From the NCBI GenBank assembly GCA_017880265.1, contig JAFJTK010000065.1, forward strand, positions 1 through 18,338: a DNA stretch of 18,338 bases. Reading direction: 5' to 3'. A program made the position numbers and the translations under genes. Position 1 is the stretch's first letter. Each line of letters starts with the position of its first letter. The stretch is from Candidatus Pelagibacter sp. Its GTDB lineage: Bacteria; Pseudomonadota; Alphaproteobacteria; Pelagibacterales; Pelagibacteraceae. Under the pieces are notes generated by a model. It was not told where the DNA came from and made no database searches. It was given only the letters and a program-made list of their open reading frames with translations. Positions 1 through 7,903 of this stretch are shown piece by piece.

Positions 1-84
1 GAATTTCAAGCTATGGCACATCTTCCAAATGTAAATACAGCAAAAATTTTTGAACCAAAACCTGGCGTTGTCTATCACTGGTAA
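1..84 (+). CDS. C-terminal end of a class II glutamine amidotransferase-like protein (GlxB/MgsA type), 5' truncated by window edge
   Basis: An open frame runs from base 1 to a TAA at 82-84 and encodes the last 27 residues of a protein, ending in PGVVYHW. Too little remains to show a domain. The identity rests on context. It lies 3 bases before glxC, then glxD and a type III glutamine synthetase gene, and in known glx or mgs operons the gene before glxC encodes the Ntn-type glutaminase subunit, which would release ammonia from glutamine for the FMN subunit. The open frame, stop and tight spacing are seen directly. The function is inferred from gene order. Confidence 0.6.
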   Translation, partial: EFQAMAHLPNVNTAKIFEPKPGVVYHW

Positions 85-87
85 TAT

Positions 88-768
88 ATGAATTTTGATT
101 TAAACAAAAAAACTTTAAGAGAAGTAAATCAATATCTTCAAAATATTGATAGAAAAAAAAATACAAGAAAATTTGAAATTTTAAACCCACAAGGACAACA
201 TGCAATATGTGCAGGTTTAAAAGATGATATAGATGTTACAATTAAAGGTCATACTGGATATTACTGTGCTGGCATGAACCAAAAAGCAAATGTAACTATT
301 CACGGAAATGTTGGAACTGGCGTTGCTGAAAATATGATGTCAGGAAAAATTATTGTTAAAGGAAATGCTTCTCAATCGGCTGGGGCAACAGGACATGGTG
401 GTGCACTAATTATAGAAGGAGATGCAAGTTCTAGATGTGGAATATCAATGAAAGGAATAGATATAATTGTTAAAGGTTCTGTAGGTCATATGTCGGCTTT
501 TATGGCCCAAAAAGGTAACCTGGTTATAATGGGGGATGCAGATGCAGATCTTGGGGACTCAATTTATGAAGCAAAAATATTTGTTAAAGGTAAAGTTAAA
601 AGCTTAGGCGCAGATTGTATAGAAAAGAAAATGGATAAAAAAAATATAGATGAATTAACCAAATTATTTAAAAAATTAAATATTTCTGAAGACCCAAAAA
701 AATTTAAAAGATATGGTTCTTCTAGAAATTTATATAATTTTAAAATTGATAATGTGGGTGCATATTAA
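88..768 (+). CDS. glxC: GlxC: glutamate synthase GXGXG-domain subunit (GltB3-like / MgsB-like)
   Basis: This 226-residue protein is the stand-alone equivalent of the C-terminal beta-helix domain of large bacterial glutamate synthase. From about residue 45 to 180 it shows evenly spaced glycine-rich rungs (for example IKGHTGYYCAG, IHGNVGTGV, VKGNASQSAGATGHGG, VKGSVGHMSAF, IMGDADADLGD), the hallmark of the GXGXG right-handed helix. The domain has no catalytic residues of its own. In glutamate synthase it packs the amidotransferase and FMN domains together. No signal peptide or membrane segment is visible. The ATG lies 3 bases after the upstream stop and the TAA directly abuts the glxD ATG, so translational coupling is likely. 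Its partner may form either a split glutamate synthase or N-methylglutamate synthase. The domain call is firm, the complex less so. Confidence 0.88.
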   Translation: MNFDLNKKTLREVNQYLQNIDRKKNTRKFEILNPQGQHAICAGLKDDIDVTIKGHTGYYCAGMNQKANVTIHGNVGTGVAENMMSGKIIVKGNASQSAGATGHGGALIIEGDASSRCGISMKGIDIIVKGSVGHMSAFMAQKGNLVIMGDADADLGDSIYEAKIFVKGKVKSLGADCIEKKMDKKNIDELTKLFKKLNISEDPKKFKRYGSSRNLYNFKIDNVGAY

Positions 769-2076
769 ATGAAAAAAGATCTTAAAGAATTTAAAACATT
801 TCCAAGCTCAACAATTAAAGAAATTCAAAGGGCTGCCAATGAAGGAATTTATCAAATAAGAGGTTTAGGTGCCAAACGTAAAGTTCCAGATTTTGATGAT
901 CTAGTTTTTTTAGGAGCATCAATGTCTAGATATCCATTAGAAGGTTATAGAGAAACATGTAACACCTCAGTTATTTTAGGAGATCGGTTTGCAAAAAAAC
1001 CTATTAAACTTGATATCCCAATTACAATTGCTGGCATGAGTTTTGGCGCATTAGGTGCTAACGCAAAAGAAGCTTTAGGCAGAGGAGCATCTGCAATGGG
1101 AACCTCAACAACTACAGGTGATGGTGGTATGACACAAGAAGAGAGAGGTTCATCTAAATATTTAGTTTATCAACTATTACCTTCTAGATATGGCATGAAC
1201 CCTGACGATTTAAGAAAAGCTGATGCTATTGAAGTTGTGGTTGGGCAAGGTGCAAAACCAGGAGGTGGTGGAATGCTACTTGGTCAAAAGATTAATAAAA
1301 GAGTAGCTGGAATGAGAACTTTGCCAGAAGGAATTGATCAAAGAAGTGCGTGTAGACACCCTGACTGGACAGGACCTGATGATTTAGAAATTAAGATCCA
1401 AGAACTTAGAGAAATTACAAATTGGGAAAAACCAATTTATATAAAAGTTGGAGCAGCAAGACCTTACTATGATACAACATTAGCTGTTAAAGCTGGAGCA
1501 GATGTAGTTGTTCTAGATGGAATGCAAGGTGGTACAGCTGCTACTCAGGATGTCTTTATTGAGCATGTTGGAATTCCAACATTGGGTGCATTAAGAGAAG
1601 CTGTAGATGCTTTAAAAGAATTAAATATGCATAGAAAAGTTCAGCTGATTGTTTCAGGAGGAATTAGAACTGGTGCAGATGTTGCAAAAGCAATGGCAAT
1701 GGGTGCAGATGCAGTATCAATTGGTTCTGCTGCAATGATGGCTTTAAACTGTAATGCAGAATTATATGTAGAAGATTACAAAAAACTTGGAACAGAACCT
1801 GGTTATTGTCACCACTGTCATACAGGAAGATGTCCGGTTGGAGTTGCAACCCAAGATCCAAAACTTGAAAAAAGATTAAATCCAATTGAAGCTGGAAAAA
1901 GGATTAAAAATTATTTAACTACTTTAACCTTAGAGTTGCAAACTTTGGCTAGAGCCAATGGAAAATCTGATGTTAGAAATTTAGAACCAGAAGATTTAGC
2001 TGCTTTAACAGTAGAAGCGGCTGCAATGGCAAGAGTACCTTTAGCTGGTACTGATTGGATTCCTGGAAAAAAATAA
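769..2076 (+). CDS. glxD: GlxD: FMN-binding glutamate synthase-family subunit (GltB2-like / MgsC-like)
   Basis: This 435-residue protein is the TIM-barrel synthase domain of the glutamate synthase family. It uses ammonia or an amine, a 2-oxo acid and reduced FMN. Visible are the glycine-rich segment AKPGGGGMLLGQK (from about residue 162), the barrel segments IYIKVGAARPYYDT and VVVLDGMQGGTAA, the FMN phosphate-binding region VSGGIRTGADVAKAMAMGADAV and SIGSAAMMAL, and a cysteine cluster GYCHHCHTGRCPVGVATQDP with Cys347, Cys350 and Cys355. The cluster spacing C-x2-C-x4-C suggests an Fe-S centre as in archaeal-type and Glx-type enzymes. Length suits the stand-alone subunit. It begins immediately after the glxC stop. 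In N-methylglutamate synthase the homologue is MgsC, which would use methylamine rather than ammonia. Sequence motifs do not separate these roles. Confidence 0.92.
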   Translation: MKKDLKEFKTFPSSTIKEIQRAANEGIYQIRGLGAKRKVPDFDDLVFLGASMSRYPLEGYRETCNTSVILGDRFAKKPIKLDIPITIAGMSFGALGANAKEALGRGASAMGTSTTTGDGGMTQEERGSSKYLVYQLLPSRYGMNPDDLRKADAIEVVVGQGAKPGGGGMLLGQKINKRVAGMRTLPEGIDQRSACRHPDWTGPDDLEIKIQELREITNWEKPIYIKVGAARPYYDTTLAVKAGADVVVLDGMQGGTAATQDVFIEHVGIPTLGALREAVDALKELNMHRKVQLIVSGGIRTGADVAKAMAMGADAVSIGSAAMMALNCNAELYVEDYKKLGTEPGYCHHCHTGRCPVGVATQDPKLEKRLNPIEAGKRIKNYLTTLTLELQTLARANGKSDVRNLEPEDLAALTVEAAAMARVPLAGTDWIPGKK

Positions 2077-2100
2077 TTGATTAACACTTTTTAAACAAGT

Positions 2101-2104
2101 AGGA
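2101..2104 (+). promoter_or_regulatory. Shine-Dalgarno sequence for the type III glutamine synthetase gene
   Basis: AGGA lies 6 bases before the ATG at 2111, within the 34-base gap after glxD. This supports the start at 2111. Most other genes in the window begin within a few bases of the previous stop and lack a clear ribosome binding site. Confidence 0.6.
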
Positions 2105-2110
2105 TTAATT

Positions 2111-3436
2111 ATGCCAAAAAATCTTTCACAAATTGCTAAACAAAAAAAAATAAAATATTTTCTAATAAGTTTTGTAGATCTGTTTGGAGTTTTAAGATCT
2201 AAATTAGTTCCAGCTCAAGCTATAGCTGAGATGCAAAAAAATGGTGCAGGATTTGCTGGATTTGCAACTTGGTTGGATATGACCCCTGCTGATAGTGATA
2301 TGTTTGGAGTGCCCGATCCCGATAGTTTGATTCAATTGCCATGGAATAAAGAAATTGGCTGGCTAGCATCAGATTTATACATGGATGGTAAGCCTGTAAA
2401 AGCTTCACCAAGAGTAATGCTTAAAGAACAAATTAAAAAGATGTCACAAAAAAAATTACAGATGAAGTCTGGAGTTGAATGTGAATATTTTTTAATTTCT
2501 GAAGATGGTTCATCAATTGCTGATCCGAGAGATATACAATCTAAACCTTGTTATGACCAGTCAGCATTAATGAGAAGATATGATTTAATTAAAGAAATAT
2601 GTGATTGCATGATTACAATGGGTTGGAAGCCATACCAAAACGATCATGAAGATGCCAATGGACAATTTGAGATGAATTGGGACTATACAGACTCATTAAT
2701 TACAGCTGATAGACACGTATTTTTTAAATATATGGTTAAAAGCTTAGCTGAAAAACATGGTTTAAGAGCAACTTTTATGCCGAAACCTTTTCACAATTTA
2801 ACTGGAAATGGCTGCCATGCCCATGTTTCTGTTTGGAATGGTAAAGATAATAAATTTTTAGATAAAAAAGATACACTTGGTCTAAGTAAACTAGCCTACA
2901 ATTTCTTAGGTGGGATTATGAACAATACTCAAGCACTTTCTGCATTTTTTAACCCTACGATTAATAGTTATCGAAGAATAAATGCTCCACCAACAAAATC
3001 TGGTGCTACTTGGTCACCAAGCAGTATTTCATATACTGGTAACAATAGAACTCACATGATTAGAATTCCTGATCAAGGAAGATTTGAACTAAGATTAATG
3101 GATGGATCTGCAAACCCATATTTATTACAAGCTGGAATAATAGCAGCTGGCCTTGAGGGAATTAATAAAAAATTAAACCCTGGAAAACCTTTGCACTGCA
3201 ATATGTATAAAGATTATAAAAAATATCCAAAACTAAAAAAACTTCCAAATGATATTAATCAAGCAATTTCAATGCTTCAAAAAAGTAAATCACTTGCTAA
3301 TGCTTTTGGAAAAGATGTTATTGAAAGTTATATAAAACTTAAAAATTTAGAGATAAAAGATTTTAAAAACAAATCTTCATTTAATAAGAAAAAACCAGTC
3401 ACTAAGTGGGAAAAAGATAATACTTTAGACTGTTAG
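2111..3436 (+). CDS. glnT: Type III glutamate-ammonia ligase family protein (GlnT) or gamma-glutamylmethylamide synthetase (GmaS)
   Basis: This 441-residue ATP-dependent ligase belongs to the glutamine synthetase superfamily. Visible motifs are GVECEYFL with metal-ligand candidates Glu123 and Glu125, HEDANGQFEMNW (about residues 179-190), GNGCHAHVSVW with His236 and His238 in the glutamate/metal site, INSYRRI, and RFELRLMDGSANPYL carrying the ligand Glu326 and Arg328. The C-terminal half lacks the adenylylation loop of GlnA, as expected for type III enzymes. EDANGQFE is shared by rhizobial GlnT and by GmaS, the enzyme that joins methylamine to glutamate in methylotrophs. It is 34 bases after glxD and one base before the next gene. 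With the glx/mgs genes it would form either glutamine for the synthase or gamma-glutamylmethylamide for N-methylglutamate formation. Family membership is sure. The choice between GlnT and GmaS is open. Confidence 0.88.
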   Translation: MPKNLSQIAKQKKIKYFLISFVDLFGVLRSKLVPAQAIAEMQKNGAGFAGFATWLDMTPADSDMFGVPDPDSLIQLPWNKEIGWLASDLYMDGKPVKASPRVMLKEQIKKMSQKKLQMKSGVECEYFLISEDGSSIADPRDIQSKPCYDQSALMRRYDLIKEICDCMITMGWKPYQNDHEDANGQFEMNWDYTDSLITADRHVFFKYMVKSLAEKHGLRATFMPKPFHNLTGNGCHAHVSVWNGKDNKFLDKKDTLGLSKLAYNFLGGIMNNTQALSAFFNPTINSYRRINAPPTKSGATWSPSSISYTGNNRTHMIRIPDQGRFELRLMDGSANPYLLQAGIIAAGLEGINKKLNPGKPLHCNMYKDYKKYPKLKKLPNDINQAISMLQKSKSLANAFGKDVIESYIKLKNLEIKDFKNKSSFNKKKPVTKWEKDNTLDC

Positions 3437-3437
3437 A

Positions 3438-4568
3438 ATGACAATTTTATCTAATGGTCATCAATGGAAATTTTCTGAATTCTTGGATAATAAAAATTAT
3501 TCATTTGATAAAAAGCAAATACTAAGTTCATTATCTGAAAAAGAAATTGATGATGCTTATTCTAGTATTTCAAAATGGGAAGGGTATGCACCTACTCCAT
3601 TAGTATCCTTAAATAAATTATCTAAGGAATTAAATTTAAATAAAATTTACTATAAAGATGAGAGTAAAAGATTTGATTTAAAATCTTTCAAAGCTTTAGG
3701 TGGCGCTTATGCAGTTGAAAAAGTAACACAAGGGAATAAAGATATTGTAGTTGCAACTGCAACAGCTGGTAATCATGGTAGATCTGTTGCATGGGGGGCT
3801 AGAAGATTGGGTCTTAAATGCAAAATTTTTATTAGTGAGTTTGTAAGTGATGCTAGAGGTCAAGCTATGGCTGATCTTGGAGCAGATGTAATTAAAGTAA
3901 AAGGAAATTATGAAAAATCCTTAATTGAATGCATAAAACAATCAACAGAAAATAATTGGCAAATAGTTCAAGATGTTGCTTGGAAAGATTATATGCAAGT
4001 CCCTACCTACACGATGGCAGGTTACACTGTCATGATGAAGGAAATCATAGATCAAATCAACAACGAAAAAATTTCTCATATAATTTTACAAGCAGGAGTT
4101 GGTGGAATGGCTGGAGCTATGGTTGCAGGTATTGCAAGATATCTAGAAAACATACCTGTTACTTTAGTTGTTGAACCAGATAGTGCAGCTTGTGTTTTAG
4201 AAAGTATTAAAACTGGAAAAATAGAAAAAATTGATATTAAAAGAGAAAGTCTCATGGGTGGAATGTCTTGTGGTGAAGTGTCCTTAGTACCATGGGAAAT
4301 TCTCAAGAATTCAGTTAAACATTGTATAAGTTTACCTGATGATGATATTGCAAAAACGATGAAATTATTAGGAAATTCAAGTTTTAGTGATGAACCAATT
4401 ATAGCTGGAGAAAATTCAGCACCAGGAGTGATAAGTTTAATCGCAAGTTGCGAAGATCAAAATATTAAACAAAATTTAAGGTTGGATCAAAATTCAAATA
4501 TTTTAGTAATTGGCTGTGAGGGTGATACTGATCAAGAAATGTACCAAAAACTAATCAATCAAAATTAA
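3438..4568 (+). CDS. Diaminopropionate ammonia-lyase-like PLP enzyme (fold type II), substrate uncertain
   Basis: This 376-residue protein belongs to the tryptophan-synthase-beta-like PLP family and most resembles diaminopropionate ammonia-lyase (DpaL/YgeX), which converts 2,3-diaminopropionate to pyruvate and ammonia. It shows YKDESKRFDLKSFKALGGAYA with the Schiff-base lysine Lys85, the loop TATAGNHGRSVAWGARRLG (from residue 107), the phosphate-binding loop GVGGMAG (220-226), and the family-typical SLMGGMSCGEVSLVPWEIL. In enterobacterial DpaL I recall this loop as TDGNHG, with an Asp that helps catalysis on the D-isomer. Here the aligned residue is Ala110, as in threonine dehydratase-like enzymes. 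The true substrate could therefore be another beta-substituted or beta-hydroxy amino acid. It starts one base after the ligase gene and is followed 4 bases later by phrB, so it belongs to the nitrogen operon. Confidence 0.8.
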   Translation: MTILSNGHQWKFSEFLDNKNYSFDKKQILSSLSEKEIDDAYSSISKWEGYAPTPLVSLNKLSKELNLNKIYYKDESKRFDLKSFKALGGAYAVEKVTQGNKDIVVATATAGNHGRSVAWGARRLGLKCKIFISEFVSDARGQAMADLGADVIKVKGNYEKSLIECIKQSTENNWQIVQDVAWKDYMQVPTYTMAGYTVMMKEIIDQINNEKISHIILQAGVGGMAGAMVAGIARYLENIPVTLVVEPDSAACVLESIKTGKIEKIDIKRESLMGGMSCGEVSLVPWEILKNSVKHCISLPDDDIAKTMKLLGNSSFSDEPIIAGENSAPGVISLIASCEDQNIKQNLRLDQNSNILVIGCEGDTDQEMYQKLINQN

Positions 4569-4572
4569 CTAG

Positions 4573-5991
4573 ATGTCGGATACTGGGATTTTTTGGATAC
4601 GAGATGATTTTAGATTAGAAAATAATCCTGCGCTATCTTTTGCAACTCAAAATCATGAAAGTGTAATTGCATTATTTATTTATAATAATAAAAATTTTGA
4701 TGATCAAACTGAAGCTCAAAAATGGTGGGTTTCAAAATCATTAGAAATTTTTAGAAAAGACTTGTCTAAATACAATATCAATCTTCAAATAGTTAAAGGA
4801 GATGAGTTGGATATTTTCTCTAAAATTAAAAAAAAAGATAATCTCGCTATATATTGGAACAAAGTTTATGAGCCAGATGTAATTGCTAAAGGAAAAAAAA
4901 TTAGAGATCTTTTTTTAAAAAATGAAATCAATTTTAAATATTTTAAAGGAAATATTCTTAATGAATTTCAAGAAGTGACCAAAAATGATGGAACACCCTT
5001 TAAGGTATTTACTCCATTCTGGAGAACTGCCGAGCAAAAATATTTAGGTTTACCTCCTGCTAAAAACTATATTGTTAAAAAAAAAGACAAAGCAAAAAGT
5101 TTCTTTAAAAATTGTATAGAACCTAAAAATATTTTACCTAAAAAAGACTGGTACAAAAAATTTGATAAATATTGGAAAATATCTGAAAACGATTCTAAAA
5201 AAATTCTAAATGAATTAATAGAAAGTAAAATTAAAGACTATGGAACTACAAGAGACATTCCTTCAATTGAAGGAACCTCAAAACTTTCACCTTATATAAA
5301 ACATGGTCAAATTCATGTTGCAAGTATTTGGAAAAAATGTAGTGAAATAAAATCTAAAGGGATTGGTTATAGAAAATATATTAATGAACTTGGATGGAGA
5401 GAGTTTTCTCATAGTTTAATTAATTATTTTCCAGAATTTTTAAAAGGAAATTATAGAAAAGATTTTGATAAATTTCCCTGGGTAAAAAATGATAAATATC
5501 TCAAGGCTTGGAAAACTGGAATGACTGGTTACCCAATAGTTGATGCTGGAATGAGAGAGTTATATGAAACAGGCTGGATGCATAATAGAGTTCGAATGGT
5601 AGTTGGATCTTTTTTGGTTAAACATTTAAGAATAAATTGGACTGAAGGTGAAAAACATTTCAGAAATTGTTTGTTAGATTTTAATAAAGCCAATAATGTT
5701 GCGCAGTGGCAGTGGGTTGCTGGATGTGGGGCAGATGCTGCACCTTATTTTAGAATATTTAATCCAATTTTACAGGGAGAAAAGTTTGATAAAGAAGGTC
5801 TTTATGTAAAAAAATGGGTTCCAGAATTAAATAAAGTCCCCAATAAATTTATCCATAAACCTTGGGAGATGGAATTGAAATACCAACAGGCTATTAAAAC
5901 TATAATTGGAAAAGACTATCCTCAACCAATAGTTATCCATGAAAAAGCTAGAGCTTCTGCTTTAGAGGCTTTTAAAACCTTAAAAAAATAA
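4573..5991 (+). CDS. phrB: Deoxyribodipyrimidine photo-lyase (class I CPD photolyase)
   Basis: This 472-residue flavoprotein repairs cyclobutane pyrimidine dimers in DNA with blue light. The N-terminal Rossmann-like antenna domain begins with FWIRDDFRLENNPAL. The FAD-binding helical domain follows, with GWREFSHSLINYFPEF, TGMTGYPIVDAGMREL, TGWMHNRVRMVVGSFLVKHL and NNVAQWQWVAGCGADAAPYF. Length equals that of E. coli PhrB. The three tryptophans of the electron-transfer chain appear to be kept: Trp303, Trp356 and Trp379, each three below E. coli Trp306, Trp359 and Trp382. The protein therefore looks catalytically complete rather than cryptochrome-like. It lies 4 bases after the ammonia-lyase gene and is probably co-transcribed, though its job is unrelated. 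It suits a sunlit-water bacterium. Its stop faces yjbQ across only 10 bases. Confidence 0.95.
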   Translation: MSDTGIFWIRDDFRLENNPALSFATQNHESVIALFIYNNKNFDDQTEAQKWWVSKSLEIFRKDLSKYNINLQIVKGDELDIFSKIKKKDNLAIYWNKVYEPDVIAKGKKIRDLFLKNEINFKYFKGNILNEFQEVTKNDGTPFKVFTPFWRTAEQKYLGLPPAKNYIVKKKDKAKSFFKNCIEPKNILPKKDWYKKFDKYWKISENDSKKILNELIESKIKDYGTTRDIPSIEGTSKLSPYIKHGQIHVASIWKKCSEIKSKGIGYRKYINELGWREFSHSLINYFPEFLKGNYRKDFDKFPWVKNDKYLKAWKTGMTGYPIVDAGMRELYETGWMHNRVRMVVGSFLVKHLRINWTEGEKHFRNCLLDFNKANNVAQWQWVAGCGADAAPYFRIFNPILQGEKFDKEGLYVKKWVPELNKVPNKFIHKPWEMELKYQQAIKTIIGKDYPQPIVIHEKARASALEAFKTLKK

Positions 5992-6001
5992 ACTATTTTA
6001 A

Positions 6002-6421
6002 TTACTCTCCAATAAAGTGGTGAATAACAACTCTATTTTGTTGATTTATTCTGTGCTCAAACAAGTACAAGCCCTGCCAAGTACCAAGTAAAAGCTTACT
6101 ATCTTTAATACTTAAAGAAATTTGATTGTTAGTTAATGCAGATTTTATATGAGCGGGCATGTCATCTTTACCTTCTGTGGTATGAATATAAAGTTTGTTA
6201 TTCATCGGTACTAACTTATCAAAATAATTAATTAAATCTGTTTGAACATCTGGATCAGCGTTTTCTTGAACAATCAATGAAGCACTCGTGTGCTGAATAC
6301 TTAAATTGAGCATGCCATTTACTAAATGGTTATCATTGATCCATTGAATTGTTTGATCAGTAAACTCATATAATTTCTGACCATTAGTATTAATCTGAAG
6401 ATTATAGAATTCTTGCTTCAT
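6002..6421 (-). CDS. yjbQ: YjbQ / UPF0047 family protein (possible thiamine-phosphate synthase activity)
   Basis: This 139-residue single-domain protein of the YjbQ (UPF0047) family matches the family's usual length of about 130-140. Diagnostic segments are QHTSASLIVQENADPDV (from Gln43, with His44), HTTEGKDDMPAHIKSAL (from His80) and LLLGTWQGLYLFEHR (about 110-124). The conserved His, Glu and Asp residues cluster in a pocket in known structures. Weak thiamine-phosphate synthase activity has been reported for homologues, but the physiological role is unclear. It is the last gene of the leftward run. Its ATG overlaps the end of zapE by 4 bases, which suggests translational coupling. It converges on phrB with 10 bases between stops and no obvious hairpin terminator there. 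Confidence 0.9.
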   Translation of the reverse strand: MKQEFYNLQINTNGQKLYEFTDQTIQWINDNHLVNGMLNLSIQHTSASLIVQENADPDVQTDLINYFDKLVPMNNKLYIHTTEGKDDMPAHIKSALTNNQISLSIKDSKLLLGTWQGLYLFEHRINQQNRVVIHHFIGE

Positions 6422-7476
6422 CTTACATTATAACTTGTTGATGTTAACTCATGTAATCGACTAGTAGTTCTCTTAAATACATCTCTTAAGTTATTTGAAG
6501 AAGTGATAGCGTCTAATTGAGACTTTGACGATACCAATAATGGTATTTTTTTTTCATATAAAATATCAATTAAAGTAACAAATCTTTGTTGTTGGTTTGA
6601 ATTATCATTATTAAAATTAGGAATATTTTCAATAACCATGAACGTACTTGACTCTGCAATTTTTATATAATCTTCAGCTCCAATATTTTTTGCACACAAA
6701 TCTTTAAAGTCGAATCTTAAATTTCCATTAAAATAATTTTTAATAATAAATTTTCTTCCTTTAATAGATAAAGTTTTTTCTTTATTTTGAATATCTTTTG
6801 TTATTTGTCGATAAAATTTATTAACTTTAAAATTAGTAATTGAATTTAATGGATAAAAGAATCTTTTATTTTTATCACTTTGAGATTTTCTATAATCTTC
6901 TTCAATAATAAGTTTTTCCTGAAAACACTTATTTTTTAAAATCTTTATAAATGGTAAAAACTGATCTCTTTGCAATCCATCTTTGTAAAGATCATTAATT
7001 TTTATATTTGAAGAAAATAAAACTTTTATATTTTCGTTAAATATTTTTTTGAAAAGGTTGCCTAAAATCATCGCATCGACAATATTGGTAACTTGAAACT
7101 CATCAAAATATATTAATTCATAATTTTTTTTTAATTTTTGGACAAATCTATCAATAATATTTTCATTATTATTTTCTTTATTTTTAAATTTAAAATCATG
7201 AAAACTAATCATAAATTCATTAAAATGAATTCGTTGTTTAGTCAGTTTAAAATTTTCATAGAAAAAATTTAAGATCATAGTTTTACCAACACCGACATCA
7301 CCTTGTAAATAGAAACCAGGCTTTATGTTTTTATTAGAAAAAATTTTTTTAAAAAATGACTTATTAAAATTTAGACTATAAAAATCATTTAGTTGGTCTA
7401 CTAGCTCTAATTGATTAGAATTGATCTCTAAATTATTTTTTTTACAATGATTTAGAAATAATTTTTTTAAATTCAT
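6418..7476 (-). CDS. zapE: Cell division protein ZapE (AFG1-like P-loop ATPase)
   Basis: This 352-residue cytoplasmic ATPase belongs to the AFG1/ZapE family. E. coli ZapE associates with the FtsZ ring late in division, and the mitochondrial relative AFG1/LACE1 acts in protein quality control. Visible are the Walker A motif GDVGVGKT (59-66), FNEFMISFHDFKF after it, the Walker B motif LIYFDEFQVTNIVDAM (from residue 121, with Asp125 and Glu126), and a sensor-1-like FSSNIKINDLYKDGLQRDQF. The family-specific aromatic and acidic residues around Walker B make the assignment firm. It overlaps the cupin gene upstream by 4 bases and yjbQ downstream by 4 bases. Long Lys/Asn-rich stretches reflect the AT bias. 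In many alphaproteobacteria zapE lies near TCA-cycle genes, and here aconitase is four genes upstream. Confidence 0.92.
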   Translation of the reverse strand: MNLKKLFLNHCKKNNLEINSNQLELVDQLNDFYSLNFNKSFFKKIFSNKNIKPGFYLQGDVGVGKTMILNFFYENFKLTKQRIHFNEFMISFHDFKFKNKENNNENIIDRFVQKLKKNYELIYFDEFQVTNIVDAMILGNLFKKIFNENIKVLFSSNIKINDLYKDGLQRDQFLPFIKILKNKCFQEKLIIEEDYRKSQSDKNKRFFYPLNSITNFKVNKFYRQITKDIQNKEKTLSIKGRKFIIKNYFNGNLRFDFKDLCAKNIGAEDYIKIAESSTFMVIENIPNFNNDNSNQQQRFVTLIDILYEKKIPLLVSSKSQLDAITSSNNLRDVFKRTTSRLHELTSTSYNVR

Positions 7477-7901
7477 TTTTTAGTCTTAAAATCTATACCA
7501 TATTCGGATCTTGAACCTTTTCTTAATCCAAAAGGTCCTGGTATAAAAATTGTCATAGGGTTTGTACCCTCTTTTAAATCAACTCTATGATGGGCATTTG
7601 CTGAACGAAATCCTATGTAACCAGGTTTTCTCCAAAACTTACCCTTTTTAGTAGTCTCCCAATATCCACCTCTTAAAATTATTGTTATATATGGACATAA
7701 ATGATTGTGCACACCTTCCCCATGATCATCGGCCAGCATTTCATGAATTAAGATATTAAATGGAAACCACTTCGGTCTATATCTAAACAAAACATAATAT
7801 CTATTCATCCATGGTTTAGCCTCATGATATCTGGGATGAGAAGGTCCTCTGTCTAAAACTACTTTTTTTCTTCCAATTTTATCTAAAAATTTTAGAAACA
7901 T
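7473..7901 (-). CDS. Small cupin-fold protein, substrate unknown
   Basis: This 142-residue protein looks like a single-domain cupin. The segment HEMLADDHGEGVHNHLCPYI (from about residue 54) followed by IILRGGYWE fits the first cupin motif, with His65 and His67 as metal-ligand candidates. FRSANAHHRVDL (about 99-108), with His104 and His105, fits the second motif. No signal peptide or membrane segment is present. Cupins of this size include dioxygenases and sugar-binding proteins, and the fold alone gives no substrate. It sits between bamB (2-base gap) and zapE (4-base overlap), so it is in the same transcript. The fold call is a motif-level inference and the function is unknown. Confidence 0.7.
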   Translation of the reverse strand: MFLKFLDKIGRKKVVLDRGPSHPRYHEAKPWMNRYYVLFRYRPKWFPFNILIHEMLADDHGEGVHNHLCPYITIILRGGYWETTKKGKFWRKPGYIGFRSANAHHRVDLKEGTNPMTIFIPGPFGLRKGSRSEYGIDFKTKK

Positions 7902-7903
7902 TC

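Noticed and set aside
2077..2110. Riboswitch or small RNA upstream of the type III ligase gene
   Set aside because: The gap is 34 bases, too short for a known riboswitch, and no stable stem is visible.
3300..3436. Adenylylation-regulated GlnA (type I glutamine synthetase)
   Set aside because: The C-terminal region lacks the NLYDLPPEE-type tyrosine loop, and the central motifs match type III/GmaS proteins.
5992..6001. Shared bidirectional terminator between phrB and yjbQ
   Set aside because: The gap is only 10 AT-rich bases and I see no hairpin in it or in the flanking coding ends.
7700..7745. Zinc protease motif in the HEMLADDHGEGVHNH segment of the small protein after bamB
   Set aside because: The His and Glu spacing is not HExxH, and the surrounding glycine and His pattern fits a cupin metal site better.
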